Assembly (NCBI GenBank): GCA_024233285.1
Contig: JACKPU010000002.1
Coordinates: 186,001 to 250,000 of the forward strand
Length of the DNA stretch: 64,000 nucleotides
DNA from: Opitutaceae bacterium
GTDB lineage: Bacteria > Verrucomicrobiota > Verrucomicrobiia > Opitutales > Opitutaceae
Direction of reading: 5' to 3'
Shown here: one piece after another, positions 16,927 through 26,056 of the stretch
Position numbering within the stretch: position 1 is the stretch's first letter
Layout: each line of letters begins with the position of its first letter
The notes under the pieces: model-generated
The model's input: only the letters and a program-made list of their open reading frames with translations
What the model was told of the DNA's origin: nothing
The model's database searches: none
Made by a program: the position numbers and the translations under genes

Positions 16927-17535
16927 TTACCACCAACCGACGAGGAATCCCTGCGCCGCCTTGATGCCAATGACACCGAGATTCTTGGTCGCGTGGGCGA
17001 TGATACACGGCAGCAGCGAGTGTGAAGGATTCCACCGGGCGAAACGCACGTAATAGAACCAGAGCGAGAAAATGAATGCCGCGCCCGTGCTGAACGCGCC
17101 CTTTACCGTCAGCGTAAGGTGAAAGCCGTTTTCCGTGCTCCAAAGAAAGGGATGCAACAGCGCGAACACGGCCGAGGCAGCGATGATGCCAAGCCAGCGC
17201 AGACCCGCGCCGCGTTTATCGATCACCAGATAGCCGCGGAAGATCAGTTCCTCGATGATGGCTGCGCCCAGGGTGTTCAGCGCGAACAGCACGGTGATCG
17301 TCGATTGCTCGCTAGTGATACCCAAGGCGTATTCGCCCCAAGTTTCACCGGCCAGCAGCAGCACGCTTCCGGCGGCGGCGATGACGAAGGCGCGGGCTGG
17401 GGCGGAAACGGCCCCGGGTAGCGCTTGCGGATTTGGTGCACCGGCCCGCGCCTGGCGCAGGTCGGACCACCACAGTTTGCCGAGGTAGCCGGCGGCTCCG
17501 ATCATGAGCAAGAGTAGCAGCGGATTATCTGTCAT
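16927..17535 (-). CDS. CPBP-family intramembrane metalloprotease
   Basis: A 202-residue polytopic membrane protein with the CPBP (Abi/Rce1-like) signatures: EELIFRGY (Glu95, Glu96, Arg100), FALLHP (His128) and a C-terminal HATKN motif. These residues coordinate the catalytic metal within the membrane in characterised members. Prokaryotic substrates are mostly unknown; some members give bacteriocin self-immunity. The start at ATG 17535 is chosen over an upstream TTG. It is convergent with pilQ and divergent from the prenyl synthase, so it stands alone. Confidence 0.88.
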   Translation of the reverse strand: MTDNPLLLLLMIGAAGYLGKLWWSDLRQARAGAPNPQALPGAVSAPARAFVIAAAGSVLLLAGETWGEYALGITSEQSTITVLFALNTLGAAIIEELIFRGYLVIDKRGAGLRWLGIIAASAVFALLHPFLWSTENGFHLTLTVKGAFSTGAAFIFSLWFYYVRFARWNPSHSLLPCIIAHATKNLGVIGIKAAQGFLVGWW

Positions 17536-17591
17536 GGATTTGTGAGTATTGATTAGCAATTTGTCCGGCTCGGACTAGAGTCTGCCGCCTC

Positions 17592-18623
17592 ATGAATCGC
17601 GACGTCACCACTGGACCGGCCATCGTGCCGGGCAGCACGTTTGGCTCGGTCTTTGCCGGCCTCAAGCCGCATATGGGCGCGCTTGACGAGTTTTTGCGCG
17701 AACAGATTTCAGCGTTCGAACCGGAGATTCGTGAGATGGCGGATTACTGCATCGACACGTCGGGCAAACGCATCCGTCCGGCGCTGGTGTTTCTGAGCGG
17801 TTGGCAGCCGGACGGGCAACCGCCACGCAATTTGGTGCGCGCGGCGGCGGTGGTTGAACTCGTGCATCTCGCCACGCTCGTGCACGACGACATCATGGAT
17901 GAAGCCGATTTGCGCCGCAATCGTGAGACTGCGGCCCGCAAATATGGCCCCGCGGCCGCGGTGCTGCTGGGCGACGCGCTGTTCTCCCATGCTCTGCACC
18001 TTGCCGCCCAATTCCCCACCACCGAAGTGTGCGAAACCGTGTCGGAATCGACGCGCAAGGTCTGCGCCGGTGAAATCGTGCAAACGATGCGGCGCGGCTC
18101 CACCCGTGTGTCCCGCGAGGATTACTGGCGCATCATCGATCTGAAAACCGCGGAGCTGTTCCGCGTGTCGTGTTTTCTCGGCGCGCGTTTGTCGGGTGCT
18201 GCGGACGCCTACGTGCAGGCCGTTGCCACCTTTGGCCGGCACTTGGGCATCGCTTATCAGATATACGACGACTTGGCGGATTTTTACGGCGATGAGCAGC
18301 GAATCGGCAAAACTTTGGGCACCGATTTGGCCAGCGGGAAGCTCACGCTGCCCTTGCTGGTATTGTTGGAGAAACTGCCCGCGGCCGAGCGTTTGGCGTT
18401 GAGCGAGGAGATTTGCGGTCAACGTGCCGGCCAAATGGCACTCCGGTTGCGGCAAATGGCCGAAAATGGCGTTTTTGACGCCGTCGAATCCGCGGTCGAG
18501 CGGGAAATTGAGGCCGCCGAAGCGGCCTTGGCTTCTTGGGCTGCTGAAGCGCCGACGTCATTGCTGCGGCAGTTGTCCGAAGTGCTCCGGGCTCAGCTGG
18601 GGGCCTTGCAAAAGCGTTCGTAA
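17592..18623 (+). CDS. ispB: polyprenyl diphosphate synthase (trans-isoprenyl)
   Basis: A 343-residue all-helical prenyltransferase with both aspartate-rich motifs: DDIMDEADLRRN (Asp99-Asp103) and YQIYDDLADFYGDE near residue 225. Supporting boxes are GKRIRPALVFLSG and GDALFSHA. The enzyme condenses isopentenyl diphosphate onto allylic diphosphates. The size and small residues before the first motif suggest a long-chain product for quinone side chains, which fits the complex I operon in the same window; the chain length cannot be read off. The gene symbol assumes the octaprenyl/heptaprenyl class. Confidence 0.88.
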   Translation: MNRDVTTGPAIVPGSTFGSVFAGLKPHMGALDEFLREQISAFEPEIREMADYCIDTSGKRIRPALVFLSGWQPDGQPPRNLVRAAAVVELVHLATLVHDDIMDEADLRRNRETAARKYGPAAAVLLGDALFSHALHLAAQFPTTEVCETVSESTRKVCAGEIVQTMRRGSTRVSREDYWRIIDLKTAELFRVSCFLGARLSGAADAYVQAVATFGRHLGIAYQIYDDLADFYGDEQRIGKTLGTDLASGKLTLPLLVLLEKLPAAERLALSEEICGQRAGQMALRLRQMAENGVFDAVESAVEREIEAAEAALASWAAEAPTSLLRQLSEVLRAQLGALQKRS

Positions 18624-18684
18624 GCAGTGCCTAGGGTGAATTTCCGTTTGCGCTCATCCGGCGCTTGGCAATGATGCTTTCGTT

Positions 18685-19320
18685 ATGGATGCGCTGAAAG
18701 CCATTGGCAAATCGCTGGCGGCTACCCCGGTGCGGCAACAGGAGGCCGATTCGGACTGGGAGATCGTTCAGCGTGTCCAAACGGGAGATGTGGCTGCGTT
18801 TGACGAACTTACGTTGCGCTACCGGGGCCGGGTTTTTGGCATGATTTACAACATGACCTCCAACCGGGAGGACGCCTCTGACCTCACGCAGGACGCCTTC
18901 ATCAAGGCCTTTCAGTCCATCAATCGCTTCCAAGGCCAGTCCTCGTTCTTCACCTGGCTCTACCGGATTGCGGTCAATTCCACGCTTACGCATCTGCGAA
19001 AAAACCGCCTCCGGACCTTCTTCAGCCTCGAAAAAGTGGATGAAAACGACCGGCAGTCAGCCGAAGTCATTGAAGCTCTTACAGATAACTCAGGTGTTGA
19101 GCGTGATGCCTATGTTAAGGAACTTCAGGAAAGATTGAACGAGGCGATGCAAAAATTGTCTATCAAGCACAGAACCGTGGTAACTTTATTCGAAATCGAT
19201 GGCCTTGGTCATCAAGAAATTGCCGAGATCATGAACTGCTCGGTCGGCACCGTGCGCTCCCGCCTGCACTACGCCAAGCAACAACTGCAAGCGGAGCTGC
19301 AGCCCTATATTCGCAAATGA
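18685..19320 (+). CDS. ECF-type RNA polymerase sigma factor
   Basis: A 211-residue sigma-70 family protein limited to regions 2 and 4. Region 2 has AFDELTLRYRGRVFGMIYNM, DLTQDAFIKAFQSINRF and the tryptophan-bearing FFTWLYRIAVNSTLTHLRKN. Region 4 has GLGHQEIAEIMNCSVGTVRS and RLHYAKQQL. It belongs near the RpoE group. The following gene starts within its stop codon (ATGA) and encodes a membrane protein, the usual arrangement for a sigma/anti-sigma pair. Target promoters are not evident. Confidence 0.93.
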   Translation: MDALKAIGKSLAATPVRQQEADSDWEIVQRVQTGDVAAFDELTLRYRGRVFGMIYNMTSNREDASDLTQDAFIKAFQSINRFQGQSSFFTWLYRIAVNSTLTHLRKNRLRTFFSLEKVDENDRQSAEVIEALTDNSGVERDAYVKELQERLNEAMQKLSIKHRTVVTLFEIDGLGHQEIAEIMNCSVGTVRSRLHYAKQQLQAELQPYIRK

Positions 19321-20153
19321 AACCTGAAAGCACTCGACCCCAAGTGACTCTGGAACAACTCCTGCGCGTGAAACGCGCAGAACGGCCGCAACCGGAGTTC
19401 TGGCAGCAATTCGAACGCGAAATGCGCGTGAAGCAGCTGGCCGCCATCGTCGAGCCCCGCCCATGGTGGGCTGCTTTCATTCGTGTTGGTGCCCGGGTTG
19501 CCCGCTATCAAGTGCCGGTCGGTGCCACCGCGATTTTTGCCCTTACGCTTTTGACCGTGCGCGAATATCAGACGCCTCCTGTTTCCGAGGAGCAATTCGC
19601 GCCGACGATCGTGGAACGCGAAGTGCAGACCATGCCCGGTCCGGCCGTGGCGGTGGTCGTGCCTGCGCCAGCTGTCGCAGAAACCCCGGTCAAGGAGATC
19701 GACAAGACGCCGGCCGTGGCCGTCGCCGCATCAAACGCTGCGACGCCAACCGTTACGCCTGATCGTGCCCTGCGCACGATGCCCATGCTCGGTGGTGCCG
19801 GCATTGAAAACGATTCGCCTACGGCGCGGATGATTGCGGCTAATCTGGAGGCTGTGAAAAACAGCGCCCCCGAACTCGCCCAGCTCATCAATCGCGTATC
19901 GGGGATGGATGCCCTGATTGCCCCGCAGCAAAAGACCGAGGTGATCGACCCCTTGGCGCGTGTCACCGTTAATCCTGACCGCCGATCCAGCCGTTTGCTG
20001 GCGAGCGCGCTGCCGGTTGCGAGCTATTCCTCCGGCGAAATCTCGACCGAAGCAAACACGGCTCGACTCAGCCGCACGCTGACGGAGGAACGTCTTTATG
20101 ATTCGGTCAGTCGCTTTGGTTTCAACGCGAACCGCGTGGCCATCAAGTTCTGA
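19317..20153 (+). CDS. single-pass membrane protein, possible anti-sigma factor
   Basis: A 278-residue protein translationally coupled to the sigma factor. About 65 cytoplasmic residues, rich in Arg/Glu and containing RPQPEFWQQFEREMRVKQL, precede one membrane helix (VGATAIFALTLLTV, about 62-78). A long Pro/Ala/Val-rich periplasmic region follows (about 85-150) and then a conserved-looking tail (SVSRFGFNANRVAIKF). No zinc-binding HxxxCxxC anti-sigma motif is present, so the function is inferred only from coupling and topology. A terminator follows after the stop. Confidence 0.6.
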   Translation: MKPESTRPQVTLEQLLRVKRAERPQPEFWQQFEREMRVKQLAAIVEPRPWWAAFIRVGARVARYQVPVGATAIFALTLLTVREYQTPPVSEEQFAPTIVEREVQTMPGPAVAVVVPAPAVAETPVKEIDKTPAVAVAASNAATPTVTPDRALRTMPMLGGAGIENDSPTARMIAANLEAVKNSAPELAQLINRVSGMDALIAPQQKTEVIDPLARVTVNPDRRSSRLLASALPVASYSSGEISTEANTARLSRTLTEERLYDSVSRFGFNANRVAIKF

Positions 20154-20180
20154 TCAACGCATTTTTCGTTTGCTTTGCCC

Positions 20181-20207
20181 AAGCCCCGCACCCTCACGGG
20201 GCTTTTT
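20181..20207 (+). terminator. Rho-independent terminator of the sigma-factor operon
   Basis: An 8-bp stem (aagccccg / cggggctt) with an 8-base loop, then T-rich sequence, 27 bases after the stop at 20153. Confidence 0.88.
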
Positions 20208-20239
20208 GCTTTTTGTGAATCGGCATGCACAGTAAGGGC

Positions 20240-21637
20240 ATGCGCACAGAAAAAGACTCCATGGGCGAAATGTCCGTGCCGGACGATGCGCTTTGGGGCG
20301 CATCCACGCAGCGGGCGGTGTTGAACTTTCCCATCAGTGGCCGGCCGCTGCCGACCGCCTTTATCCGCAGTCTCGGACTGGTCAAAAGTGTGGCCGCGAG
20401 CGTGAATTCCGAATTGGGGCGTCTGCCGCCTGTGAAAGCCGAGCTGATTCGGCGGGCTGCGCGCGAGGTCGCCGAGGGAAAATTGGACGATCATTTTCCG
20501 GTGGATGTGTTTCAAACCGGATCAGGCACCTCGACCAACATGAACGCCAACGAGGTTATTGCCCGGCGCGCGGCCCAGCTGGCTCAAAAAACCGGGGTCG
20601 TTCATCCCAATGATGACGTCAATCTCGGCCAATCATCGAACGACATCATTCCGACCGTGTTGCATGTCAGCTTGGCCCGCGCGTTGCGCGACGATTTGCA
20701 ACCGGCCTTGCAGCGTTTGCAGACTGCGCTGACGCAGAAGCAACGTGCATTCGACGCGGTGGTGAAGATCGGTCGCACACACTTGATGGACGCCACTCCG
20801 CTTACGCTGGGACAGGAGTTTTCCGGTTACGCGGCGCAAATTCGAAAGGCTTCCGCGCGCGTGGACCGGGCCATTGCCGCGCTCGGCGAACTGGCGATCG
20901 GCGGCACGGCGGTGGGCACCGGGATCAACGGGCACCCTGAATTTGCCGCCCGCGTTTGTGCCGCGCTCAGCGAAGAGACCGGCATTCCGTTTCGCGAGGC
21001 AGACAATCATTTTGAAGCCCAGGCGGCGCGCGACGATGTTGTCGAGGTTGCCGGTCTGCTCGCCGCGGTGGCTGCGAGTCTCACCAAGATCGCTAATGAT
21101 GTCCGGTTGCTTGGCTCGGGTCCCCGGGCCGGATTGGGTGAGCTGAAACTTCCGGCCATTCAACCCGGTTCGTCGATCATGCCCGGCAAGGTGAACCCGG
21201 TGATGAGCGAGATGCTCGTGCAAGTCTGCCTCTATGTGCAGGGCCTGACGCAAACCGTCGTGATGTGCGGCCGCGACGGGCACTTCGAGCTTAACGTGAC
21301 CCTGCCGCTGCTCGCGCACTGCCTGCATGAGTCGGTGACTTGTCTGGCCAACGGTTCGCGCGTGTTTGCAGAAAAATGCGTCGAAGGCTTGGAGGTGGAT
21401 GAAGCGCGTTGTCGCGAATTAATGGAGCACTCGCTGATGCTCGTCACCGCGCTCAATCCGCACATTGGCTACGATGCCGCCGCGACCGTGGCCAAAGAGG
21501 CGCTCGCCAGTGGCAAATCGCTGCGCGAGGTCGTGCTCGCGAAAAAACTGATGACGGCAGAAGCGCTGGACAAGGCGCTGGAACCGCGGGCGATGACCAA
21601 ACCGGGTGATAGTGCCTTGTCGGGTGGCGGCGCCTGA
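20240..21637 (+). CDS. fumC: class II fumarate hydratase
   Basis: A 465-residue member of the fumarase/aspartase superfamily starting MRTEKDSMGEMSVPDDALWG. Diagnostic segments are TGSGTSTNMNANEV, GRTHLMDATPLTLGQEF and the signature loop GSSIMPGKVNPVMSE with the catalytic Ser. It interconverts fumarate and malate in the TCA cycle without an iron-sulfur cluster. The start at 20240 matches the family N-terminus better than the ATG at 20225. An unrelated class I fumarase lies on the opposite strand only 0.4 kb downstream. Confidence 0.95.
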   Translation: MRTEKDSMGEMSVPDDALWGASTQRAVLNFPISGRPLPTAFIRSLGLVKSVAASVNSELGRLPPVKAELIRRAAREVAEGKLDDHFPVDVFQTGSGTSTNMNANEVIARRAAQLAQKTGVVHPNDDVNLGQSSNDIIPTVLHVSLARALRDDLQPALQRLQTALTQKQRAFDAVVKIGRTHLMDATPLTLGQEFSGYAAQIRKASARVDRAIAALGELAIGGTAVGTGINGHPEFAARVCAALSEETGIPFREADNHFEAQAARDDVVEVAGLLAAVAASLTKIANDVRLLGSGPRAGLGELKLPAIQPGSSIMPGKVNPVMSEMLVQVCLYVQGLTQTVVMCGRDGHFELNVTLPLLAHCLHESVTCLANGSRVFAEKCVEGLEVDEARCRELMEHSLMLVTALNPHIGYDAAATVAKEALASGKSLREVVLAKKLMTAEALDKALEPRAMTKPGDSALSGGGA

Positions 21638-21651
21638 GTTTCGCTCCGCGC

Positions 21652-22071
21652 ATGACCGTGCATCAAGCAACCCTCACGATTCGCACCCGCGGCGCGGGCA
21701 CGCAGGAAATTACCACGCAGGTGGAAACGGTGCTGACGGCAAGCCGGCTGCGCACTGGTCTGGTGAATGTATTCTGCCAGCACACCAGCTGTAGTCTGGT
21801 CATCATGGAGAATGCCGATCCATCGGCCCGGCATGATCTCGAAGCGTGGTTGGATCGTCTGGTGCCGGAGGATGATCCGCATTTTACCCACACCTTCGAG
21901 GGTGCGGATGATATGCCGAGTCACATCAAAATGGCGCTCACGCGCACGAGCGAAACGATTCCCTACAGCGAGGGCCGCCTGATGCTCGGCACTTGGCAGG
22001 GTGTCTTTTTGTGGGAGCACCGCCGCGCGGCGCATTCGCGGCGGGTCATCGTGACGGTGACGGGCGAGTGA
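21652..22071 (+). CDS. yjbQ: YjbQ (UPF0047) family protein
   Basis: A complete 139-residue protein with the YjbQ hallmarks: FCQHTSCSLVIMEN, DDMPSHIKMAL and the C-terminal GTWQGVFLWEHR. The conserved His residues form a small barrel pocket. In E. coli a homologue has weak thiamine-phosphate synthase activity, and the physiological role is unsettled. It sits 14 bases behind fumC, likely in the same transcript, and its stop abuts the stop of the convergent class I fumarase with no gap. Confidence 0.92.
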   Translation: MTVHQATLTIRTRGAGTQEITTQVETVLTASRLRTGLVNVFCQHTSCSLVIMENADPSARHDLEAWLDRLVPEDDPHFTHTFEGADDMPSHIKMALTRTSETIPYSEGRLMLGTWQGVFLWEHRRAAHSRRVIVTVTGE

Positions 22072-23715
22072 TCACTGCTTCGACGGCAGGCAGGCGCCGC
22101 AGCCGTTCACGAAGAAATCATTGCCCTTGTCGTCCACGAGAATGAAAGCGGGAAAGTCTTCCACCTCGATTTTCCACACGGCTTCCATGCCCAGTTCGGG
22201 ATACTCGAGCACCTCTACTTTCTTGATGTTGTTCTTCGCGAGAATGGCGGCGGGGCCACCGATGCTGCCGAGATAAAACCCGCCGTGGGTTTTGCAGGCC
22301 TGGGTGACCTGTGTGCTGCGGTTGCCCTTGGCCAGCATGATCATCGAACCGCCCTGCGATTGGAAGAGGTCCACATAGCTGTCCATGCGACCAGCCGTGG
22401 TGGGGCCGAAACTGCCGGACGCGTAACCCTTGGGGGTCTTGGCCGGACCCGCGTAATAAACAGGATGATCCTTCAGGTATTGCGGCAGGCCTTGGCCGGC
22501 GTCGATTCGCTCCTTGAGTTTGGCGTGGGCTATGTCGCGGGCCACGATCATCGGACCGCTCAACAGCAACTGGGTCGTGACCGGATGCTTGGTCAGTTCG
22601 GCCAGAATCGCCGGCATGGGTTGGTTGAGATCGATGCGCACGACGTTGTCGGTCTTGAGCGTGCGCTCGGACTCGGGGATGAAGCGGCCGGGGTTGGTCT
22701 CGAGCTTTTCCAGAAAGATGCCGTCCTTGGTGATCTTGGCCTTGATGTTGCGGTCGGCGCTGCACGACACGCCGAGGCCGACCGGGCAGGACGCACCGTG
22801 GCGCGGCAGGCGAATGATGCGCACATCGAGAGCGAAATACTTGCCGCCGAACTGCGCGCCGATGCCGGTTTGTTGTGCGAGCTCCAAGACCCGCTTTTCG
22901 AGCTCAATATCGCGGAAGGCCCGGCCGTGTTCATTGCCGGTGGTGGGCAGTGCGTCGTAGTATTTGGTCGAGGCCAGTTTGACGGTTTTCAGGCAGGTTT
23001 CGGCGCTGGTGCCGCCGATGACGAAAGTGAGGTGATAGGGCGGACAGGCGGCGGTGCCGAGGTGCCCCATTTTCTCGATGATGAACTTTTCCAGGCTCTT
23101 GGGGTTGAGCAGAGCCTTGGTTTCTTGAAACAGGAAGGTCTTGTTGGCCGAACCGCCGCCTTTGGCGACGAAGAGGAATTTGTATTCCGCGCCCTCGGTT
23201 GCGAGCAGATCGATTTGCGCGGGTAGATTGGTGCCGGTGTTGACCTCCTTGAATATGTCGAGCGGTGCGGTCTGCGAATAGCGGAGGTTTTCCTTGGTGT
23301 AGCACTCGTAAACGCCGCGGCTGAGCCACTCGGCATCATTGGCGCCGGTCCAGACTTCCTGACCCTTTTTGCCCATGATGATCGCGGTGCCCGTGTCCTG
23401 GCAGAAAGGCAGGATACCCTGGGCGGCAATTTCGGCGTTTTTCAACAGAGTGAGCGCGACATAGCGGTCGTTGGCGCTGGCTTCCGGATCGTCGAGGATG
23501 GCGGCGACTTGCTCGAGATGCTTCGTGCGCAGCATGAACGAACAATCGTGAAACGCGTTCTGGGCGAGGTAGGCGAGCGCCTCTGGGGCAACCTTGAGGA
23601 TTTCCCGACCTTCGAAAGTGGCGGTGCCAATGCCTTCGCGGGAAAGCAACCGGTATTCGGTGTCATCCGGGCCCAGCGGAAACGTGTCTTGGAAATGAAA
23701 TGATGGCGTGGCCAT
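22072..23715 (-). CDS. fumA: class I (iron-sulfur) fumarate hydratase
   Basis: A 547-residue single-chain class I fumarase (FumA/FumB type). The N-terminal catalytic domain has the cluster ligand Cys105 in PFCQDTGTAIIMG and further Cys residues in GTAACPPYHL and GASCPVGLG. The C-terminal beta domain contains GPTTAGRMDSYVDLFQSQGG. The [4Fe-4S] cluster binds fumarate/malate directly and is oxygen-sensitive in homologues. ATG 23715 is preferred over GTG 23730 by N-terminal similarity. Having both fumarase classes side by side suggests switching with oxygen or iron supply. The symbol could equally be fumB. Confidence 0.93.
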   Translation of the reverse strand: MATPSFHFQDTFPLGPDDTEYRLLSREGIGTATFEGREILKVAPEALAYLAQNAFHDCSFMLRTKHLEQVAAILDDPEASANDRYVALTLLKNAEIAAQGILPFCQDTGTAIIMGKKGQEVWTGANDAEWLSRGVYECYTKENLRYSQTAPLDIFKEVNTGTNLPAQIDLLATEGAEYKFLFVAKGGGSANKTFLFQETKALLNPKSLEKFIIEKMGHLGTAACPPYHLTFVIGGTSAETCLKTVKLASTKYYDALPTTGNEHGRAFRDIELEKRVLELAQQTGIGAQFGGKYFALDVRIIRLPRHGASCPVGLGVSCSADRNIKAKITKDGIFLEKLETNPGRFIPESERTLKTDNVVRIDLNQPMPAILAELTKHPVTTQLLLSGPMIVARDIAHAKLKERIDAGQGLPQYLKDHPVYYAGPAKTPKGYASGSFGPTTAGRMDSYVDLFQSQGGSMIMLAKGNRSTQVTQACKTHGGFYLGSIGGPAAILAKNNIKKVEVLEYPELGMEAVWKIEVEDFPAFILVDDKGNDFFVNGCGACLPSKQ

Positions 23716-23745
23716 GGTGCCAACGTGCACAACTCGCGCCGGACT

Positions 23746-25002
23746 TCAACGCGCCGTTGCCGCCAGCATTTGGCGAACGGTGTCGTGGAAGCGCGGCAAA
23801 TCGGCGGCGGTGACCAACGCGCCGGGTTCGCGTCCCCAATCGGCGCCCGGCCAGACACCTTGATCGAGGAAGCGTTCGATGGCGCCGGTCATGCCGGCCA
23901 CGCTGATGTAGTCCTTTTGCTCCTTTTCCTCGCGCACATCAGTCAGGCGTTCCGCAGGGAACGCGGTGATGCGGCCACTGGAAACGTAAGCGAGATCATT
24001 CAGCACGACGAAGGGGCGGGAGTCAGCGAGGCTGGTGGCCGGCCGGTCTTCCTCCCCGCGCAGGTAGCGGTGGTAGGCGAGATGGTTTTCCGTCAACCCA
24101 TCGAAACCGCCGATGTCGATGCGCTCGACGCGACCGTCGCGCCAGCGGACTTCGGCTTGACCGCCCACGATGTAGCGGATCTCGGCTTTTTCACAGAAAA
24201 CGGTTTCGCAATGCGAGGTCTTGCCGGCGCAGGCATGGGTGACGGCGAAGCGCATGGTCTGGCCCGCTTGGGTCAGCGCCTGCACGAAGAACGTATCGGC
24301 ACCTTCGATGGCATGCGCGCGATACAGCTCGGCGCGCACACTCGAAAGTTGGGCCCAGCTCGAAAGCGTGTCTTCCCCGAGCCAGAACAGCATGTTGTGC
24401 ACGAAATGCGCATTGGCATTGCCAAAGCACGAGTCGAGCACCACGCGCTCATCCATGAGCAGACGGCCGGCCCAGGACGAACGGCGGAAGTAATCGGCCG
24501 GTCGCGGCCAGTGCGCCATGAGGTTCGCCCCCGTCACGGCGCCAAATTCTCCGTCGAGCATGCGCTGCTTCAACGCGCGCCGCGGTTTCTCGATGATGAA
24601 GTTGAACGCCACCAGCGTGGATTTGGCGGCCTGCTGATCGAGGGCGATCATCGCCTCGAGCTCGGCGTAATCGAGGGTCGGAGGCTTTTCCAAATAGACT
24701 GGAATGCCGGCCTCGACGCCCGCCCGATGCATTTCGGCATGAAGATTGATCGGCGTGGGGACGACGAGCAGGTCGAGTTCCTGGCCGCAGGCGTCGAGCA
24801 TCTGGCGGTAATCCGGGAAGATGCAGACCCCGCGTTCCGACAGCCGCCAGTTTTGCTGCTCGGAGGTGAAAGAGGCGGCGTTGGGGTCGCAGGTGCAGAC
24901 GAGTCTGGCGAGATTGCGTTCCTCAAGGCGGGCGACGGTGTTATGGTGCCAGCCGGCGAATCCGCCCATGCCGATGATGCCGATGCGGATGGGAGTCTTC
25001 AC
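23746..25002 (-). CDS. Gfo/Idh/MocA-family NAD(P)-dependent oxidoreductase
   Basis: A 418-residue dehydrogenase with an N-terminal Rossmann fold (IGIIGMGGFAGWHH, residues about 6-19), LLVVPTPINLHAEM and the catalytic-lysine motif YLEKPPTLD. The C-terminal alpha/beta domain includes DSCFGNANAHFVHNML. Members oxidise or epimerise sugars or sugar derivatives; this substrate is unknown. It starts inside the stop of the arabinose-5-phosphate isomerase gene (ATGA), so a role in Kdo or surface-sugar metabolism is plausible but inferred. Confidence 0.85.
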   Translation of the reverse strand: MKTPIRIGIIGMGGFAGWHHNTVARLEERNLARLVCTCDPNAASFTSEQQNWRLSERGVCIFPDYRQMLDACGQELDLLVVPTPINLHAEMHRAGVEAGIPVYLEKPPTLDYAELEAMIALDQQAAKSTLVAFNFIIEKPRRALKQRMLDGEFGAVTGANLMAHWPRPADYFRRSSWAGRLLMDERVVLDSCFGNANAHFVHNMLFWLGEDTLSSWAQLSSVRAELYRAHAIEGADTFFVQALTQAGQTMRFAVTHACAGKTSHCETVFCEKAEIRYIVGGQAEVRWRDGRVERIDIGGFDGLTENHLAYHRYLRGEEDRPATSLADSRPFVVLNDLAYVSSGRITAFPAERLTDVREEKEQKDYISVAGMTGAIERFLDQGVWPGADWGREPGALVTAADLPRFHDTVRQMLAATAR

Positions 25003-25982
25003 ACGATCTTGAGTTTGGGCAGATCCTGGCCGTCCACCAGTCCGACGGGTTTGCCTTGCGCGTTGATGACGATCAGGTCGTCGATCTTGTGGAGCTCGAA
25101 CACGCGCAATGCCTCCACGGCCAACGTGTCGTCGCGAATGGTTTTGGGCGAACGGGTCATGAATTGGGCCACGGGTTGTTGCAGAAAATCAGGTCCGGTC
25201 AGCGCGCTGCGGCGGAAGTCGCCGTCGGTCAGGATGCCGGCAAGCTTGCCGGTGCGTTTTTGCACCAAGGCCACGCTGCCGCTCTTGGCCTTGGTCATGG
25301 CCATGATGGCTTCCTGCGTGGTGCAGGTTTCAGGCATGATGGGGAGGCGCTCGCCGGTGCGCATCAGATCGCGCACTTTCAGCAGCAGGGCACCGAGATT
25401 GCCGGCGGGATGGAGCAGCGCGAAGTCATCTCGGGTGACGCCGCGTTCTTCCAGCAGGACCATGGCCAGAGCGTCGCCCAAGGCGAGCGCTGCGGTGGTG
25501 CTGGCCGTGGGGGCGAGAGCCAGCGGACAGGCTTCGCGCGGCACGCGGTAGAACAACTGGTAATCGCTATTGCGGGCCAGATCCGAATCCGGCCGGCTGG
25601 TGAAGGCCACGATGCCGACACCGAGGCGTTTCAAGGCAGGCAGCAGCTGCAACACCTCGGTCTGGCCGCTGTTGCTGAGCAAGATGGCAAGGTCGCCCTC
25701 CTTGCACAGGCCGAGATCGCCATGCAGGGCTTGGGTGGCGTCGAGGAAAGAGGACGTCGCGCCGGTGCTGTTGAACGTGCCGGCCAGTTTTTGGGCAATG
25801 TGGGCGGATTTGCCGACACCGCTGAAAATCAATTTTCCGCCGCGTTTGAGCGTGGCCTCAACCGCCTGGGCGGTTCTGACAAATTCGGGCCCCAGACTTT
25901 TCGCGGTCTCGGCCAAGGCATCTCCTTCGATTTGGATGCATCGGCGGGCGCGGCTGAGAATGGATTTCGGAGTCAGGGCCAT
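24999..25982 (-). CDS. kdsD: arabinose-5-phosphate isomerase (KpsF/GutQ family)
   Basis: A 327-residue protein with an N-terminal SIS domain (FSGVGKSAHIAQKLAGTFNS; LLSNSGQTEVL) and two CBS domains (about 205-325; ILTDGDFRRSL-like ILTDGDFRRSALTGP). This is the KdsD/KpsF architecture. It converts ribulose 5-phosphate to arabinose 5-phosphate, the first step to Kdo in lipopolysaccharide, which indicates a Gram-negative envelope. It is the first gene of a two-gene operon with the oxidoreductase. Confidence 0.92.
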   Translation of the reverse strand: MALTPKSILSRARRCIQIEGDALAETAKSLGPEFVRTAQAVEATLKRGGKLIFSGVGKSAHIAQKLAGTFNSTGATSSFLDATQALHGDLGLCKEGDLAILLSNSGQTEVLQLLPALKRLGVGIVAFTSRPDSDLARNSDYQLFYRVPREACPLALAPTASTTAALALGDALAMVLLEERGVTRDDFALLHPAGNLGALLLKVRDLMRTGERLPIMPETCTTQEAIMAMTKAKSGSVALVQKRTGKLAGILTDGDFRRSALTGPDFLQQPVAQFMTRSPKTIRDDTLAVEALRVFELHKIDDLIVINAQGKPVGLVDGQDLPKLKIV

Positions 25983-26056
25983 TTAGGATTGTGTCGTGGA
26001 AACAGGTTGCGGAATTTACGCCCCAATCCTTTCCGTTCAATCCCTTTCCCTCAGCA

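Noticed and set aside
23725..25551. Plus-strand open frame of about 600 codons across two minus-strand genes
   Set aside because: It covers the oxidoreductase and kdsD in antisense and has no family features.
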